A DNA stretch of 64,000 nucleotides. Source: Pseudomonadota bacterium. GTDB taxonomy: Bacteria; Pseudomonadota; Alphaproteobacteria; Micavibrionales; Micavibrionaceae. A program made the translations under genes and the position numbers. Location: positions 392,860 to 456,859 of the forward strand of contig JAKQEE010000052.1 of the NCBI GenBank assembly GCA_029558635.1, read 5' to 3'. The notes beneath the pieces were generated by a model. The model searched no databases, had not been told where the DNA came from, and saw nothing but the letters and a program-made list of their open reading frames with translations. Below are positions 34,272-43,105 of the stretch, piece after piece (the first letter of the stretch is position 1; each line of letters starts with the position of its first letter).

Positions 34272-34293
34272 TTTTTAAAAATTCAAGGTGAGG

Positions 34294-34330
34294 TCGCGCT
34301 GTCTGTATGGTCAGCGCGATTTTGTTTTTG
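34294..34330 (+). terminator. Intrinsic terminator after the 55-residue gene
   Basis: TCGCGCTG (34294-34301) and CAGCGCGA (34312-34319) form a perfect 8-bp stem with a 10-nt loop, followed by TTTTGTTTTT. It separates the small gene from ald. Confidence 0.88.
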
Positions 34331-34354
34331 TATACTCCTTTTCAAACAAGGAGT
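34331..34354 (+). promoter_or_regulatory. Candidate ald -10 and ribosome-site palindrome
   Basis: TATACT at 34331-34336 is a good -10 (a TGGTCA lies 17 bp upstream at 34308-34313). ACTCCTT (34334-34340) and AAGGAGT (34348-34354) are perfect inverted arms, the right one containing the ald Shine-Dalgarno. If transcription starts near 34343 only the right arm would be in the RNA. The arrangement resembles that before gpmA. Confidence 0.45.
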
Positions 34355-34360
34355 TTTGTC

Positions 34361-35464
34361 ATGCGGATCGGCGTACCCAGAGAAATCAAGAAACAAGAAC
34401 ATCGGGTGGGGTTGATCCCGTCTTCGGTGCGCGAGTTTGTGGCGCACGGCCATTCGGTGATGATCGAAAGCGGCGCGGGCGCGGGCATCGGATTCAAGGA
34501 CGATGTCTATAAGGCTGCGGGTGCGACGATTGCCATGACCGCCAAAGAAATTTTTGACGGCAGCGACATGATTATCAAGGTCAAGGAGCCGCAGCCGGAT
34601 GAATGCGCGATGCTCCGCGAAGACCAGATTTTGTTCACCTATCTGCATCTGGCCGCCGATAAGGTGCAGGCCGAGGGTTTAATCAAATCGAGATGTATTG
34701 CCATTGCCTATGAAACCGTCACGGGTCCGAATGGCCGCGGATTGCCGTTGCTGGCGCCGATGAGCGAGGTGGCGGGGAGACTCTCGGTTCAGGAGGGGGC
34801 GCATTACCTGATGAAGCATCTGGGCGGTGAGGGCAAGTTGCTTGGCGGTGTGCCGGGGGTTCCTTCGGCCAATGTTCTGGTTCTGGGTGGCGGCGTTGCC
34901 GGATTCAATGCGGCGCGTATGGCCGTCGGGATGGAAGCGCGCGTTACAATCCTTGATAAGTCTGCGGATCGTTTGCGAGAGTTGGATGATTATTTTGCCG
35001 GACGAGCCGAAATTTTATATTCCACGGCCGATCTGATCGAAAAACTGATCGGGGAGGCTGATCTGGTGATCGGGGCCGTTTTGGTTCCGGGGGCGTCGGC
35101 GCCGAAGCTGGTGACCAAAGAGATGCTGAAATATATGAAACGCGGGACGGTGATGGTCGATATCGCTATTGATCAGGGGGGATGTTTTGAAACGTCTCAT
35201 CCGACCACTCATGCCGATCCGGTGTTCGAGGTGGACGGGGTCATCCATTATTGTGTGGCGAATATGCCGGGGGCCGTGCCTTTGTCGTCGGCGATGGCGT
35301 TGAACCATGCTGTTTTGCCTTATGCCCTCAAAATTGCCGATCTGGGATGGGAAAAGGCACTTGATTCGGATCTGGGGCTGCGGGCCGGGCTTAATATCTG
35401 CCGCGGGCAGGTGACGCATCAGAGCGTTGCTCAATCGCTTGGATTCCCTTATGTCGCCGCATAA
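34361..35464 (+). CDS. ald: Alanine dehydrogenase
   Basis: 367 residues from the ATG at 34361 with AAGGAG seven bases upstream; an in-frame ATG at 34307 falls in the terminator. Ald interconverts L-alanine with pyruvate, ammonia and [24 protein letters not shown] is the family N-terminus with the substrate-binding Arg, [18 protein letters not shown] holds the Lys, [11 protein letters not shown] the catalytic His, and [20 protein letters not shown] the NAD-binding motif. It ends with [18 protein letters not shown]. Usually it supports alanine catabolism or NAD recycling. It is monocistronic, with its own promoter and a hairpin near 35505 downstream. Confidence 0.96.
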   Translation: MRIGVPREIKKQEHRVGLIPSSVREFVAHGHSVMIESGAGAGIGFKDDVYKAAGATIAMTAKEIFDGSDMIIKVKEPQPDECAMLREDQILFTYLHLAADKVQAEGLIKSRCIAIAYETVTGPNGRGLPLLAPMSEVAGRLSVQEGAHYLMKHLGGEGKLLGGVPGVPSANVLVLGGGVAGFNAARMAVGMEARVTILDKSADRLRELDDYFAGRAEILYSTADLIEKLIGEADLVIGAVLVPGASAPKLVTKEMLKYMKRGTVMVDIAIDQGGCFETSHPTTHADPVFEVDGVIHYCVANMPGAVPLSSAMALNHAVLPYALKIADLGWEKALDSDLGLRAGLNICRGQVTHQSVAQSLGFPYVAA

Positions 35465-35498
35465 AGTGGTGTTGAGGTGTAAAGTTTTGAAAAACCAC

Positions 35499-35527
35499 TT
35501 GCGCAGGGAGGTTTTTTTCAGTATACC
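35499..35527 (+). promoter_or_regulatory. Candidate tRNA-Asp promoter
   Basis: TTGCGC (35499-35504) and TATACC (35522-35527) with a 17-bp spacer, followed by a C-rich discriminator and the tRNA 31 bp later. The region also contains AGGGAGGT (35505-35512) and ACCTCCCT (35525-35532), an 8-bp inverted repeat with 12-nt loop that overlaps the promoter and could alternatively end the ald transcript. Confidence 0.5.
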
Positions 35528-35558
35528 TCCCTCCACATTTTGACCAAAACACCCTAGC

Positions 35559-35635
35559 GCGGGCGTAGTTCAGTCGGTTAGAATGCCTGCCTGTCACGCA
35601 GGAGGTCGCGGGTTCAAGTCCCGTCGCTCGCGCCA
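35559..35635 (+). tRNA. tRNA-Asp (GTC)
   Basis: 77 nt with encoded CCA. The acceptor stem is GCGGGCG/CGCTCGC (one G-U pair). The D arm is TAGTTCAGTCGGTTAGA. The anticodon stem CCTGC/GCAGG encloses the loop CTGTCAC with anticodon GTC at 35593-35595. The T arm contains GGTTCAAGTCC. The discriminator is G, as in bacterial tRNA-Asp. It closely follows the E. coli tRNA-Asp body, differing mainly in the acceptor stem. A partial degenerate copy follows. Confidence 0.97.
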
Positions 35636-35646
35636 CTTTTCCCTTT

Positions 35647-35743
35647 TAGTTCAGCTTTCCGATTGACGGGATGACCCGCTTTTTAAGAATCCGCGCATTT
35701 GCGCGGAGGGGTTCAAGTCCCGTCGCTCGCGCCACTTTTCCCT
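35647..35743 (+). pseudogene. Degenerate partial copy of tRNA-Asp
   Basis: A 35-bp stretch at 35709-35743 is identical to 35610-35644, covering the tRNA-Asp T arm, 3' acceptor strand, CCA and nine bases beyond, at an offset of 99 bp. Upstream, TAGTTCAG (35648-35655), AAGAAT and a CCGCGC-ATTT-GCGCGG hairpin (35691-35706) sit where the D arm and anticodon arm would be, but the acceptor 5' strand is missing and the anticodon loop is wrong. It is best read as a decayed tandem tRNA copy, or else an integration footprint at the tRNA 3' end. Confidence 0.6.
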
Positions 35744-35865
35744 AAATCTTAAGATTATTTTCTAAGCGTTTATTGCAGCTGCTTTTTTGCTTTTCATTTG
35801 CTTCTTTGTTAGTTTACATACAATCGTGTCTTTTGTGTTTTTGTTTGATGTAAGGGTGAGTGTCT

Positions 35866-36270
35866 ATGGGTGCCTACAGGTACATTAAAATTGAGGAGTT
35901 GGCTGGAATCGGGGATATGAGGGCCGATATCCTGGCTGCTATATTTGATGATGTGGCTCGAATCTATGCCGAACAAATGGGTGAGGCGTTGCATATTTCT
36001 CCACCCCCCGAGAATGCGGGCATTAAAAATGACAAGGTTGTTTCTCTGGACGATGTGCGCAAGCAAAGAACACGGCAGCAAATTAGGGACAGTGAATTGC
36101 AGACCTTCGAGATTTCGACCGCTACAAAGCTGATAGATGTCTTTCATAAGGGGCGGGTTCTGGACCACGAATGCATCGCGTCCCGTTTTACCGCCCAGTA
36201 TTTTACCTTGAAATGTATCGTTAATCAGGAGCTTTCACGCCGAGGGTTTTCCGACATTCAGGTTTATTAA
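35866..36270 (+). CDS. Unknown 134-residue protein
   Basis: Not recognised. Start ATG at 35866 (AAGGGTGAG upstream; GTG at 35860 would add two residues). The protein is soluble and helical, beginning MGAYRYIKIEELAGIGDMRA, with a Pro/Gly-containing segment HISPPPENAGIKNDKVVSLD that separates two helical halves, and a C-terminal RFTAQYFTLKCIVNQELSRR. The upstream gap (35744-35865) is AT-rich and holds nothing else I can identify. It converges with the 36286 gene on the other strand. Confidence 0.65.
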   Translation: MGAYRYIKIEELAGIGDMRADILAAIFDDVARIYAEQMGEALHISPPPENAGIKNDKVVSLDDVRKQRTRQQIRDSELQTFEISTATKLIDVFHKGRVLDHECIASRFTAQYFTLKCIVNQELSRRGFSDIQVY

Positions 36271-36285
36271 TACCTTTGTAAATAA

Positions 36286-37245
36286 TTATGGGGTTGGTGC
36301 GGGTGAAAGAGAGGGGGAAAAACCTTTGTTGCCCATGTCCATATCGCTGTCTTTAAGGTACAGGTTGATATGTTCCGGATGTACCGCGCATTCGAATTCG
36401 CGGCAAAATCCACGAATTTCCGCCATACCCGCATCTCCGAGGCTGTCATTTTCGCCATAGATATTGATAACGGTGGTGGAGCTTCTGGTGCTTGTGGGAT
36501 TGTCTTTTTCGTGCAAAATTTTCAGCGTTTCATCTACATCCATCTTTTTCGAGATATGCCAGTTGCCGTAAAAAACCACGCTTGGCTTTCCTTCGGCTAG
36601 CGCATGAATGCGTGGCGCCAAGGATGTTTGGTCCATGGCCATCCGCTTTTGAAATTCATCGAGTTGTTCAAATTCGGTTTGTTCGGAGCGGCGTTTTCTT
36701 TTGTAACGCAGTTCTTCGTGCGAACCATCGGCCATCATTTCCGCACGAACATCATCAAGTGTTTCCAAATAGAGCGACCTTGTGATTTTGAGGTCAGGGG
36801 ACTGGCTGGCCATATCGGCTAGACGAGAAAAGCTGCGGCGGTTCCGTTCGTTCTGAAGAGGGGCGTTGTGGTATCCTTCATTTCCATCTACTGGAATGAT
36901 TCTTAGTCCGACTTCTCTGGCGTTATCAATGAGGTCTGCCGCCCAATTGGCCAGATCGTCGTCACGGGCTTTCGATGTTGCTGAATGGGTTGTGTGTTTC
37001 AGGAGATCGGTAAATTGGTCGCGGGTGATTTTGTGGTCTGCGTACGCGTCAAAGATGCTTCGGCTGTTTTCGAAATATTCGATCATCAGGTTTTCAAATC
37101 CGGCCTGTTTCATAGCCGCCAGACTTTTGGGAGAGGAGACCGCGTTGGCGATGCCGGAATTGTCATGGTCTGTGTCCCCCAGCAGCAGGTACTGGGTCGT
37201 AGGCCCGAAGTTATCTATCAGAGCAGATAGAGTTTCGTTTTTCAT
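36286..37245 (-). CDS. Putative hydrolase of the Tiki/ChaN/erythromycin-esterase-like fold
   Basis: 319 residues. The pattern suggests the Tiki-ChaN superfamily of metal-dependent hydrolases: LLLGDTDHDNSGI near the N-terminus (Asp24, His27), ENLMIEYFENSR (Glu56), LRIIPVDGNEGYHN (Asp120) and VVFYGNWHISKKMDV (His230), matching the usual G-[ED]-x-H / E / ... / G-x-x-H spacing. Relatives bind haem or hydrolyse peptides and esters, and some are toxins, so substrate is open. No signal peptide, and no neighbour explains it. The last 60 residues (FCREFECAVHPEHINLYLKD) are unlike the core. Fold assignment is by motif only. Confidence 0.6.
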   Translation of the reverse strand: MKNETLSALIDNFGPTTQYLLLGDTDHDNSGIANAVSSPKSLAAMKQAGFENLMIEYFENSRSIFDAYADHKITRDQFTDLLKHTTHSATSKARDDDLANWAADLIDNAREVGLRIIPVDGNEGYHNAPLQNERNRRSFSRLADMASQSPDLKITRSLYLETLDDVRAEMMADGSHEELRYKRKRRSEQTEFEQLDEFQKRMAMDQTSLAPRIHALAEGKPSVVFYGNWHISKKMDVDETLKILHEKDNPTSTRSSTTVINIYGENDSLGDAGMAEIRGFCREFECAVHPEHINLYLKDSDMDMGNKGFSPSLSPAPTP

Positions 37246-37389
37246 ATGCCAATTCTATGGGCGGCGGGTTAAATATATGTTAAATATAATTGTGAGTGGC
37301 AAGCGGCTTTAAGTCGATGCTTTGGCCTTGAAGCAAAAGGCGTTTTGTGGTCTGGTGGGGGATGTTAACCTTAACCGGATTCTGGTGTT

Positions 37390-37761
37390 ATGGCTTCCTC
37401 TGATCTTTTGTTGCATTACCTTCCTATTCTGGTGTTTTTGGGGCTTGCCCTGTTTATCGCGACCGTGATGGTCGTGATCCCGTTCATCATCGGCAAGACC
37501 AAGCCTGACGCCCAGAAACTCTCCGCTTATGAATGCGGGTTTGAAGCGTTTGACGATGCCCGCCGCAGGTTTGATGTGCGGTTTTACCTCGTGGCGATCC
37601 TGTTTATTATTTTCGACCTTGAAATCGCGTTTCTGTTTCCGTGGGCCGTTTCGCTCGGGGCCATTGGAATGTTCGGGTTCTGGTCGATGATGGTGTTTCT
37701 GGCCGTCCTCACTGTCGGGCTGGTTTATGAATGGAATAAAGGGGCCCTTGATTGGGAGTAG
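37390..37761 (+). CDS. nuoA: NADH-quinone oxidoreductase subunit A
   Basis: 123 residues, three transmembrane helices. NuoA is part of the membrane arm near the quinone site of complex I. The family motif [20 protein letters not shown] lies in the cytoplasmic loop, with [20 protein letters not shown] after it. First gene of the nuo cluster, 12 bp upstream of nuoB. A TATAAT at 37285-37290 upstream may be the -10, but no convincing -35 matches it, so the promoter remains uncertain. Confidence 0.96.
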   Translation: MASSDLLLHYLPILVFLGLALFIATVMVVIPFIIGKTKPDAQKLSAYECGFEAFDDARRRFDVRFYLVAILFIIFDLEIAFLFPWAVSLGAIGMFGFWSMMVFLAVLTVGLVYEWNKGALDWE

Positions 37762-37773
37762 GGAAGTTCAAGT

Positions 37774-38349
37774 ATGTCATCCAATCGTGAAATTTTTCAT
37801 GCGCCCAAGGCGCCTTTGACAACCAGTGTTCCGATGCTGCCTGCTGAACAGCAGGATGAAGCTGTGGCTTATCTGGCTCAGGAGGTTTCGGACAAGGGGT
37901 TTGTGTTGACCCAAGCCGACAAGATTTTTGACTGGGCGCGGCAAGGCTCGATGTGGCCGATGACGTTCGGTCTTGCCTGTTGTGCGGTCGAGATGATCCA
38001 TTCCTATATGTCGCGCTATGACCTCGACCGGTTCGGCATTATTCCGCGCCCGTCCCCACGTCAGTCGGATGTGATGATCGTCGCCGGAACGCTCACCAAC
38101 AAAATGGCGCCTGCGCTGCGTAAAGTGTACGACCAGATGGCTGAGCCGCGCTGGGTGATCTCGATGGGGTCGTGTGCGAATGGTGGTGGGTATTACCATT
38201 ATTCCTATTCCGTTGTGCGCGGGTGCGACAAGATTGTGCCGGTCGATATTTACGTTCCGGGATGTCCGCCGACCGCCGAGGCTTTGGTGTATGGGCTCCT
38301 CCAACTCCAGAAAAAAATCCGCCGCGAAGATACGCGGGTGGTGAGATAG
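37774..38349 (+). CDS. nuoB: NADH-quinone oxidoreductase subunit B
   Basis: 191 residues. NuoB carries cluster N2, the last Fe-S centre before quinone. The four ligands are in [12 protein letters not shown] (the tandem Cys pair), [10 protein letters not shown] and [31 protein letters not shown] is a core family segment. The N-terminal 40 residues are variable. It has a Shine-Dalgarno TAGGG-type sequence before its ATG and is 6 bp from nuoC. Confidence 0.97.
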   Translation: MSSNREIFHAPKAPLTTSVPMLPAEQQDEAVAYLAQEVSDKGFVLTQADKIFDWARQGSMWPMTFGLACCAVEMIHSYMSRYDLDRFGIIPRPSPRQSDVMIVAGTLTNKMAPALRKVYDQMAEPRWVISMGSCANGGGYYHYSYSVVRGCDKIVPVDIYVPGCPPTAEALVYGLLQLQKKIRREDTRVVR

Positions 38350-38355
38350 GGGATC

Positions 38356-39048
38356 ATGACGATGACCAATGAGGCGAATGTTACGGAAGCTGAAGCGAAA
38401 AAAATTGATCCCATGCTTGATTTTGGCAGGGGGATACAGGCCAAGCTTTCTGAAGCGGTGACGGATGTTGATCTGATCCGTGGCGAATTGATTTTGAATG
38501 TGACGCGCGGCGGGTTGCTCGCGGTCATGGCTTTTCTACGTGATGACCCTGAGTGCCGTTTTGCGCAGTTGATTGATGTGTGCGGCGCGGATTATCCCGA
38601 CCGTGCGGAGCGGTTTGAGGTTGTTTATCAACTCCTCTCGATCAAACATAACCGCCGCGTTCGTGTGAAAATTTCGACCGATGAGGAAACGCCCGTGCCG
38701 TCTGTGTCCGCGTTGTTTTCGTCGGCGGGATGGTTTGAACGCGAGACATGGGATTTGTTCGGTGTGATGTTTGATGGCTTGGCAGATCACCGCCGCATTC
38801 TGACCGATTACGGATTTGACGGGCATCCGCTTCGTAAGGAATTTCCGTTGACCGGACATGTCGAGGTGCGGTGGGATGAAGAACAGCGTCGTGTCGTTTA
38901 TGGCCCTGTGTCATTGCCGCAGGATTTTCGCGTGTTCGATAATCTGAGCCCGTGGGAAGCCTTGACCGATGTGCAGTTGCCCGGCGATGAAAAAGCGTCG
39001 CACAGCCCGAAAGTCGGCTGGCGTCCGGTAAACAAGAGTGCGGAGTAG
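38356..39048 (+). CDS. nuoC: NADH-quinone oxidoreductase subunit C
   Basis: 230 residues. NuoC is a hydrophilic connecting subunit that packs against NuoD. The 30-kDa motif is seen in [20 protein letters not shown] and [20 protein letters not shown]. It is a separate gene from nuoD here, as in most alphaproteobacteria and unlike the E. coli NuoCD fusion. The first 30 residues are acidic and not conserved. Start ATG at 38356; a second ATG six bases later is possible. Confidence 0.96.
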   Translation: MTMTNEANVTEAEAKKIDPMLDFGRGIQAKLSEAVTDVDLIRGELILNVTRGGLLAVMAFLRDDPECRFAQLIDVCGADYPDRAERFEVVYQLLSIKHNRRVRVKISTDEETPVPSVSALFSSAGWFERETWDLFGVMFDGLADHRRILTDYGFDGHPLRKEFPLTGHVEVRWDEEQRRVVYGPVSLPQDFRVFDNLSPWEALTDVQLPGDEKASHSPKVGWRPVNKSAE

Positions 39049-39057
39049 GAAATAAAA

Positions 39058-40269
39058 ATGCTCGTTAATACTGTTCCGACAATTGATATCGACGAAGAAC
39101 ATCATATCAAGCCTTATACGATGAATTTCGGGCCGCAGCACCCTGCCGCGCACGGCGTTTTGCGCCTGGTGCTGGAGCTGGACGGTGAAGTGGTCGAACG
39201 TGCCGATCCGCATATCGGGTTGCTTCACCGCGGGACGGAAAAACTCATCGAATATAAAACCTATATGCAGGCTTTGCCGTATTTTGATCGTCTCGATTAC
39301 GTGTCGCCGATGAATCAGGAACATGCGTTTGCGCTGGCGGTTGAAAAGTTGATGGGTATCGAAGTGCCGGAGCGGGCTCAATATATCCGCGTGATGTTTT
39401 GCGAATTGACGCGCATTCTGAACCATATTTTGAACATCACCACTTTCGCACTTGATGTCGGTGCGATTACGCCTGCGTTGTGGGCGTTCGAGGAACGCGA
39501 GAAGGGGATGGAATTTTACGACCGCGTGTGCGGGGCGCGTCTTCATGCCAACTACATTCGTCCGGGTGGTGTGTCGATGGATATGCCCGCAGATCTGGCC
39601 GACGACATTTATGCGTGGACGGAAAATATTCCGAAAGTCATTGACGATCTAGATACTTTGCTGACCGGCAACCGGATTTTTAAACAGCGGACAGTCGGGA
39701 TCGGCGTTGTTTCTGCTGAACAAGCACTGGATTGGGGATTTACGGGGCCGAATATCCGTGCGTCGGGGCTGGCGTGGGATTTGCGCAAGTCACAGCCTTA
39801 TGACGTTTACGATAAGATGAATTTCGATGTTCCGGTCGGCAAGACGGGCGATTGTTATGCGCGCTATCTGGTGCGGATGGAAGAAATGCGCCAGTCGCTT
39901 AAAATGATTCAGCAGTGCCTCAAGGACATGCCCGAAGGTCCGGTGAAGGTGAATGATTACAAGGTTTCACCGCCGCCGCGCGCCGAAATGAAAGAATCGA
40001 TGGAGGCGTTGATCCACCATTTCAAACTCTTTACCGAAGGGTATCACGTGCCTGCGGGCGAGACCTATACTGCGGTCGAGGCTCCGAAGGGTGAGTTTGG
40101 GGTTTATCTGGTGTCCGATGGGAGTAACCGTCCGTACCGTTGCCACATCCGCGCGCCGGGGTTTGCGCATTTGCAGGGACTTGATTTCATGTCGAAGGGC
40201 CATATGCTCGCCGATGTCGTGGCCAATATCGGGTCGCTCGATATCGTGTTCGGAGAAATTGATCGTTAG
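39058..40269 (+). CDS. nuoD: NADH-quinone oxidoreductase subunit D
   Basis: 403 residues. NuoD forms the quinone-binding pocket with Nuo[21 protein letters not shown] is the family hallmark with the quinone-site His, followed by [20 protein letters not shown] and [20 protein letters not shown]. The C-terminal segment [11 protein letters not shown] is invariant. Full length and a normal start. It is 9 bp after nuoC and 12 bp before nuoE. Confidence 0.97.
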   Translation: MLVNTVPTIDIDEEHHIKPYTMNFGPQHPAAHGVLRLVLELDGEVVERADPHIGLLHRGTEKLIEYKTYMQALPYFDRLDYVSPMNQEHAFALAVEKLMGIEVPERAQYIRVMFCELTRILNHILNITTFALDVGAITPALWAFEEREKGMEFYDRVCGARLHANYIRPGGVSMDMPADLADDIYAWTENIPKVIDDLDTLLTGNRIFKQRTVGIGVVSAEQALDWGFTGPNIRASGLAWDLRKSQPYDVYDKMNFDVPVGKTGDCYARYLVRMEEMRQSLKMIQQCLKDMPEGPVKVNDYKVSPPPRAEMKESMEALIHHFKLFTEGYHVPAGETYTAVEAPKGEFGVYLVSDGSNRPYRCHIRAPGFAHLQGLDFMSKGHMLADVVANIGSLDIVFGEIDR

Positions 40270-40281
40270 GAATAGAATAGA

Positions 40282-40944
40282 ATGAAAAAACCAGTTGATT
40301 TGAATGCGGCGTATCAGCCGGAGCATTTTGCGTTTCGTGATGGAGCGAAAGTCGCCGAGATTATATCGCGTTATCCGAAAGGGAAACAGCGGTCGGCCAC
40401 CATGCCTTTGCTCGATCTGGCGCAGCGTCAGGTCGGGGAAGATGGAGCAGCGGCCAAACCACCCTATGGCGGGTGGATTCCGCGCGCGGCGATGGACGAG
40501 ATTGCCCGTCTTCTCGATATTCCTGCCGTGAAAGTTTATGAGGTCGCGACGTTTTATTCGATGTATAACCTTGCGCCCGTTGGCAAATATCTGGTGCAGA
40601 TGTGCACGACCACGCCGTGTATGCTGTGCGGATCGGCGAATGTCGTCAAAGCCTGTGAAGATCATTTGGGTGTTCATACGGGCGAGACCACTGCGGACGG
40701 GATGTTTACGTTGATGGAGGTTGAATGTCTCGGGGCGTGCGTGAATGCGCCGATGGTGCAGATCAATGACGATTTTTTTGAAGATTTGACGCCGGAGTCG
40801 ATGAAAAAACTTCTCGACGATTTGAAGAACGGTGCAGAAGTTAAAGTCGGGCCGCAAAATGGCCGTGTGTCGTCTATGGCTTTGGGCGGAGCTACGACGT
40901 TGAGTGAGAAGGCCGACAAGCTTGGGATCAAGAAAGCCGGTTAA
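40282..40944 (+). CDS. nuoE: NADH-quinone oxidoreductase subunit E
   Basis: 220 residues. NuoE is a thioredoxin-fold protein holding the [2Fe-2S] cluster N1a in the NADH dehydrogenase module. Cys ligands: CTTTPCMLCGS (first pair) and ECLGACVNAPMVQIND (second pair). There is a C-terminal tail of about 35 residues (VGPQNGRVSSMALGGATTLS), common in alphaproteobacteria and mitochondria-like forms. Its stop overlaps the folK start, so the non-Nuo gene is translationally coupled. Confidence 0.96.
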   Translation: MKKPVDLNAAYQPEHFAFRDGAKVAEIISRYPKGKQRSATMPLLDLAQRQVGEDGAAAKPPYGGWIPRAAMDEIARLLDIPAVKVYEVATFYSMYNLAPVGKYLVQMCTTTPCMLCGSANVVKACEDHLGVHTGETTADGMFTLMEVECLGACVNAPMVQINDDFFEDLTPESMKKLLDDLKNGAEVKVGPQNGRVSSMALGGATTLSEKADKLGIKKAG

Positions 40945-41498
40945 TGATTCTTATCGGTCTGGGTTCCAATCTTTCTAGTCACTTCGGTTCGCCGCGTTTG
41001 ACCATCGAGAATGCGCTGACGGTTCTGCATAAAGGGGCGACCAGATTGGTGTCTGTGTCGAATTTATATCTTTCAGCACCTGTGCCATATACGCCTTACC
41101 AGTCTTGGTTTTGTAATGCGGTGGTTCGCATTGAATCGGCTCTTTCTCCTCAGGATTTGATGGACAGGCTTTTGTGTCTGGAGGAATATTTCGGGCGTGT
41201 GCGCGGTGTTCCCAATGCCGCGCGGACGCTTGACCTTGATCTTCTGGATTATAGTGGTGAAATTATTCGAGAAGATGGCTTGGAGTTACCGCATCCGCGT
41301 ATGACTGAGCGCGCGTTTGTTTTATATCCGTTACGCGACATTGCTCCGGATTGGGTTGATCCGGTTTCGGGTAAGAATGTAATGGAGCTGATTGCGGCAT
41401 TGCCAGATAATCAGCACATTGTTTCCTGCTCTTCTTACGGGAAAGGTACGGTAGTCTTCAGGCCTTGCGGAGTGAGGCGGGAATTTTCCCCCCTTTAG
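40944..41498 (+). CDS. folK: Dihydropterin pyrophosphokinase
   Basis: 184 residues. FolK transfers pyrophosphate from ATP to 6-hydroxymethyl-7,8-dihydropterin in folate synthesis. The N-terminal MILIGLGSNLSSHFGSPRLT and the motif ARTLDLDLLDYSGEII (Mg-binding Asp pair) are clear, with LPHPRMTERAFVLYPLRDIA following. It is slightly longer than E. coli FolK (159 residues), with an extra C-terminal tail. It overlaps nuoE by one base and converges with the symporter gene, overlapping its stop by 4 bp. Its position within the nuo cluster is unusual. Confidence 0.93.
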   Translation: MILIGLGSNLSSHFGSPRLTIENALTVLHKGATRLVSVSNLYLSAPVPYTPYQSWFCNAVVRIESALSPQDLMDRLLCLEEYFGRVRGVPNAARTLDLDLLDYSGEIIREDGLELPHPRMTERAFVLYPLRDIAPDWVDPVSGKNVMELIAALPDNQHIVSCSSYGKGTVVFRPCGVRREFSPL

Positions 41499-42973
41499 GA
41501 TTTCACCTCTTCCTGTGATTGTTCCTGACGGGCTTGTTCCTGATGGTGCGGTTCTGTGCCTGCAGGGCGGCCGATGTATCCGCCGATAATCATGCCGATA
41601 ATCGCTGCGCCCAATCCGGCCAATTGAGGTGGGCATATGCCTTCGCCTTCCGGAGAGAATTTTTCCATCAGCAACCATGTGCCAACGCCCAAAATAATCG
41701 AGAGTGTGGCTCCGGCTGTATTCGCGCGTTTCCAGTAGACACCTGCTGCCAGCGGCACAAATGCGCCGGCCAGAGTGACTTTATACGCATCTTCAACCAT
41801 CGAGAAAATATCGCGTTCGGAATTGAAGGCGTAGACCAAAACCAGACCAGAAAATCCGACGACCGTACCGCGGATCATGTGCAGTAATTTTTTGTCGGCC
41901 ATGTGCGGGGGGAGTAGCGGTTTCAAAATGTTTTCGGCAAATACAACTGACGGGGCCAGTAAGGTTCCCGATGCGGTTGACATGATAGCTGATAGCAGTG
42001 CCCCAAAGAACATGACCTGAACCCATACCGGTGTGTGGGTCAAAATCATTGAGGGGAGAATGCGTTGAGAGTCTTCTTCCATCAATTTGGCCGATGTTTC
42101 CGCATCAATCAGGAATGCCGAGTAGCCGAGGAAGATCGGGATGAAGGCAAAAATGATGTAGAATGATCCGCCAAGGACCGAGCCGCGCACGGCAGTTTTT
42201 TCATCCTTTGCGGACATCACGCGCTGGAACACGTCCTGTTGCGGGATCGAGCCGAAGCCCATGGTTACCCATGCGGCCACGAAAGCGAGGATCGCAGGCA
42301 ATGTCAGGTCAGGAAAGAAGCCGGAGAATTTATCGGCAGCGATGGCATGGTCGATCACGGCCATGGCGCCACCGTCAATTTTTCCGGACACGAAGAAGGC
42401 TACAATGGTCATGCCGATCAGGATGATAATCATCTGCATAAAGTCGGTCATGGCTACCGAGAACATCCCGCCGAAGAAGGTGTAGAAGAGAACGATGGCG
42501 AGGCCCACGACCATGCCCATTTCGATGGACAGTGCGTCAAAGGTGACAATGTTGAAGACAAGACCCAAGGCCACGATTTGGGCGGAGACCCAGCCGAGAT
42601 AGGAAATACAGATAAATATAGACACTGCCAATTCTGTCGGGCGGCCGTATTTGCGTTTGTAAAAATCCGAGATGGTCAGAAGTTTCATCCGGTAGAGTGG
42701 TTTGGCAAACAATAGACCCACGAGGATCAAACACATCCCTGCGCCGAACGGGTCGGCAATGATACCGCCCAACCCCTCGTCGATAAAGGTCGAGGAAATT
42801 CCCAAAACGGTTTCTGATCCGAACCATGTCGCGAATACGGTGGCCATGGTGATGTAAAGGGGGAGCGAGCGGCCTGCCACGACGTAATCGGCCGAGGAAT
42901 GAACCTTGCGGGCAGCGTACAAACCCACCGCGATGGACAAGAGCATATAAAGAGCGACGAATGTAATCAGCAT
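41495..42973 (-). CDS. Sodium:solute symporter family protein
   Basis: 492 residues from the ATG at 42973, which has AGGGAGA nine bases upstream; the frame extends further to 43036. Roughly thirteen hydrophobic helices. SSS-family features: VVAGRSLPLYITMATVFATW near the start, GLGGIIADPFGAG, TDFMQMIIILIGM and FGALLSAIMSTASGTLLAPS in the helix-8 sodium-site region. Relatives import amino acids, sugars, proline or pantothenate; the substrate is unclear. TTGACA just upstream (43041-43036 on the minus strand) may be its -35. It lies antisense between nuoE-folK and nuoF, splitting the nuo operon. Confidence 0.9.
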   Translation of the reverse strand: MLITFVALYMLLSIAVGLYAARKVHSSADYVVAGRSLPLYITMATVFATWFGSETVLGISSTFIDEGLGGIIADPFGAGMCLILVGLLFAKPLYRMKLLTISDFYKRKYGRPTELAVSIFICISYLGWVSAQIVALGLVFNIVTFDALSIEMGMVVGLAIVLFYTFFGGMFSVAMTDFMQMIIILIGMTIVAFFVSGKIDGGAMAVIDHAIAADKFSGFFPDLTLPAILAFVAAWVTMGFGSIPQQDVFQRVMSAKDEKTAVRGSVLGGSFYIIFAFIPIFLGYSAFLIDAETSAKLMEEDSQRILPSMILTHTPVWVQVMFFGALLSAIMSTASGTLLAPSVVFAENILKPLLPPHMADKKLLHMIRGTVVGFSGLVLVYAFNSERDIFSMVEDAYKVTLAGAFVPLAAGVYWKRANTAGATLSIILGVGTWLLMEKFSPEGEGICPPQLAGLGAAIIGMIIGGYIGRPAGTEPHHQEQARQEQSQEEVKS

Positions 42974-43105
42974 GGCGGCGAATCTCCCTGAAAACCCCAC
43001 AACTGCGTATGATTTCATATTCGTAGGTGCTGTCAAGCGGGGTTTCCCGTTGCAGGCGGGAATGGGATGATTTATTGTGAGGCTCCGACTCTATGGAGAT
43101 TTCGA

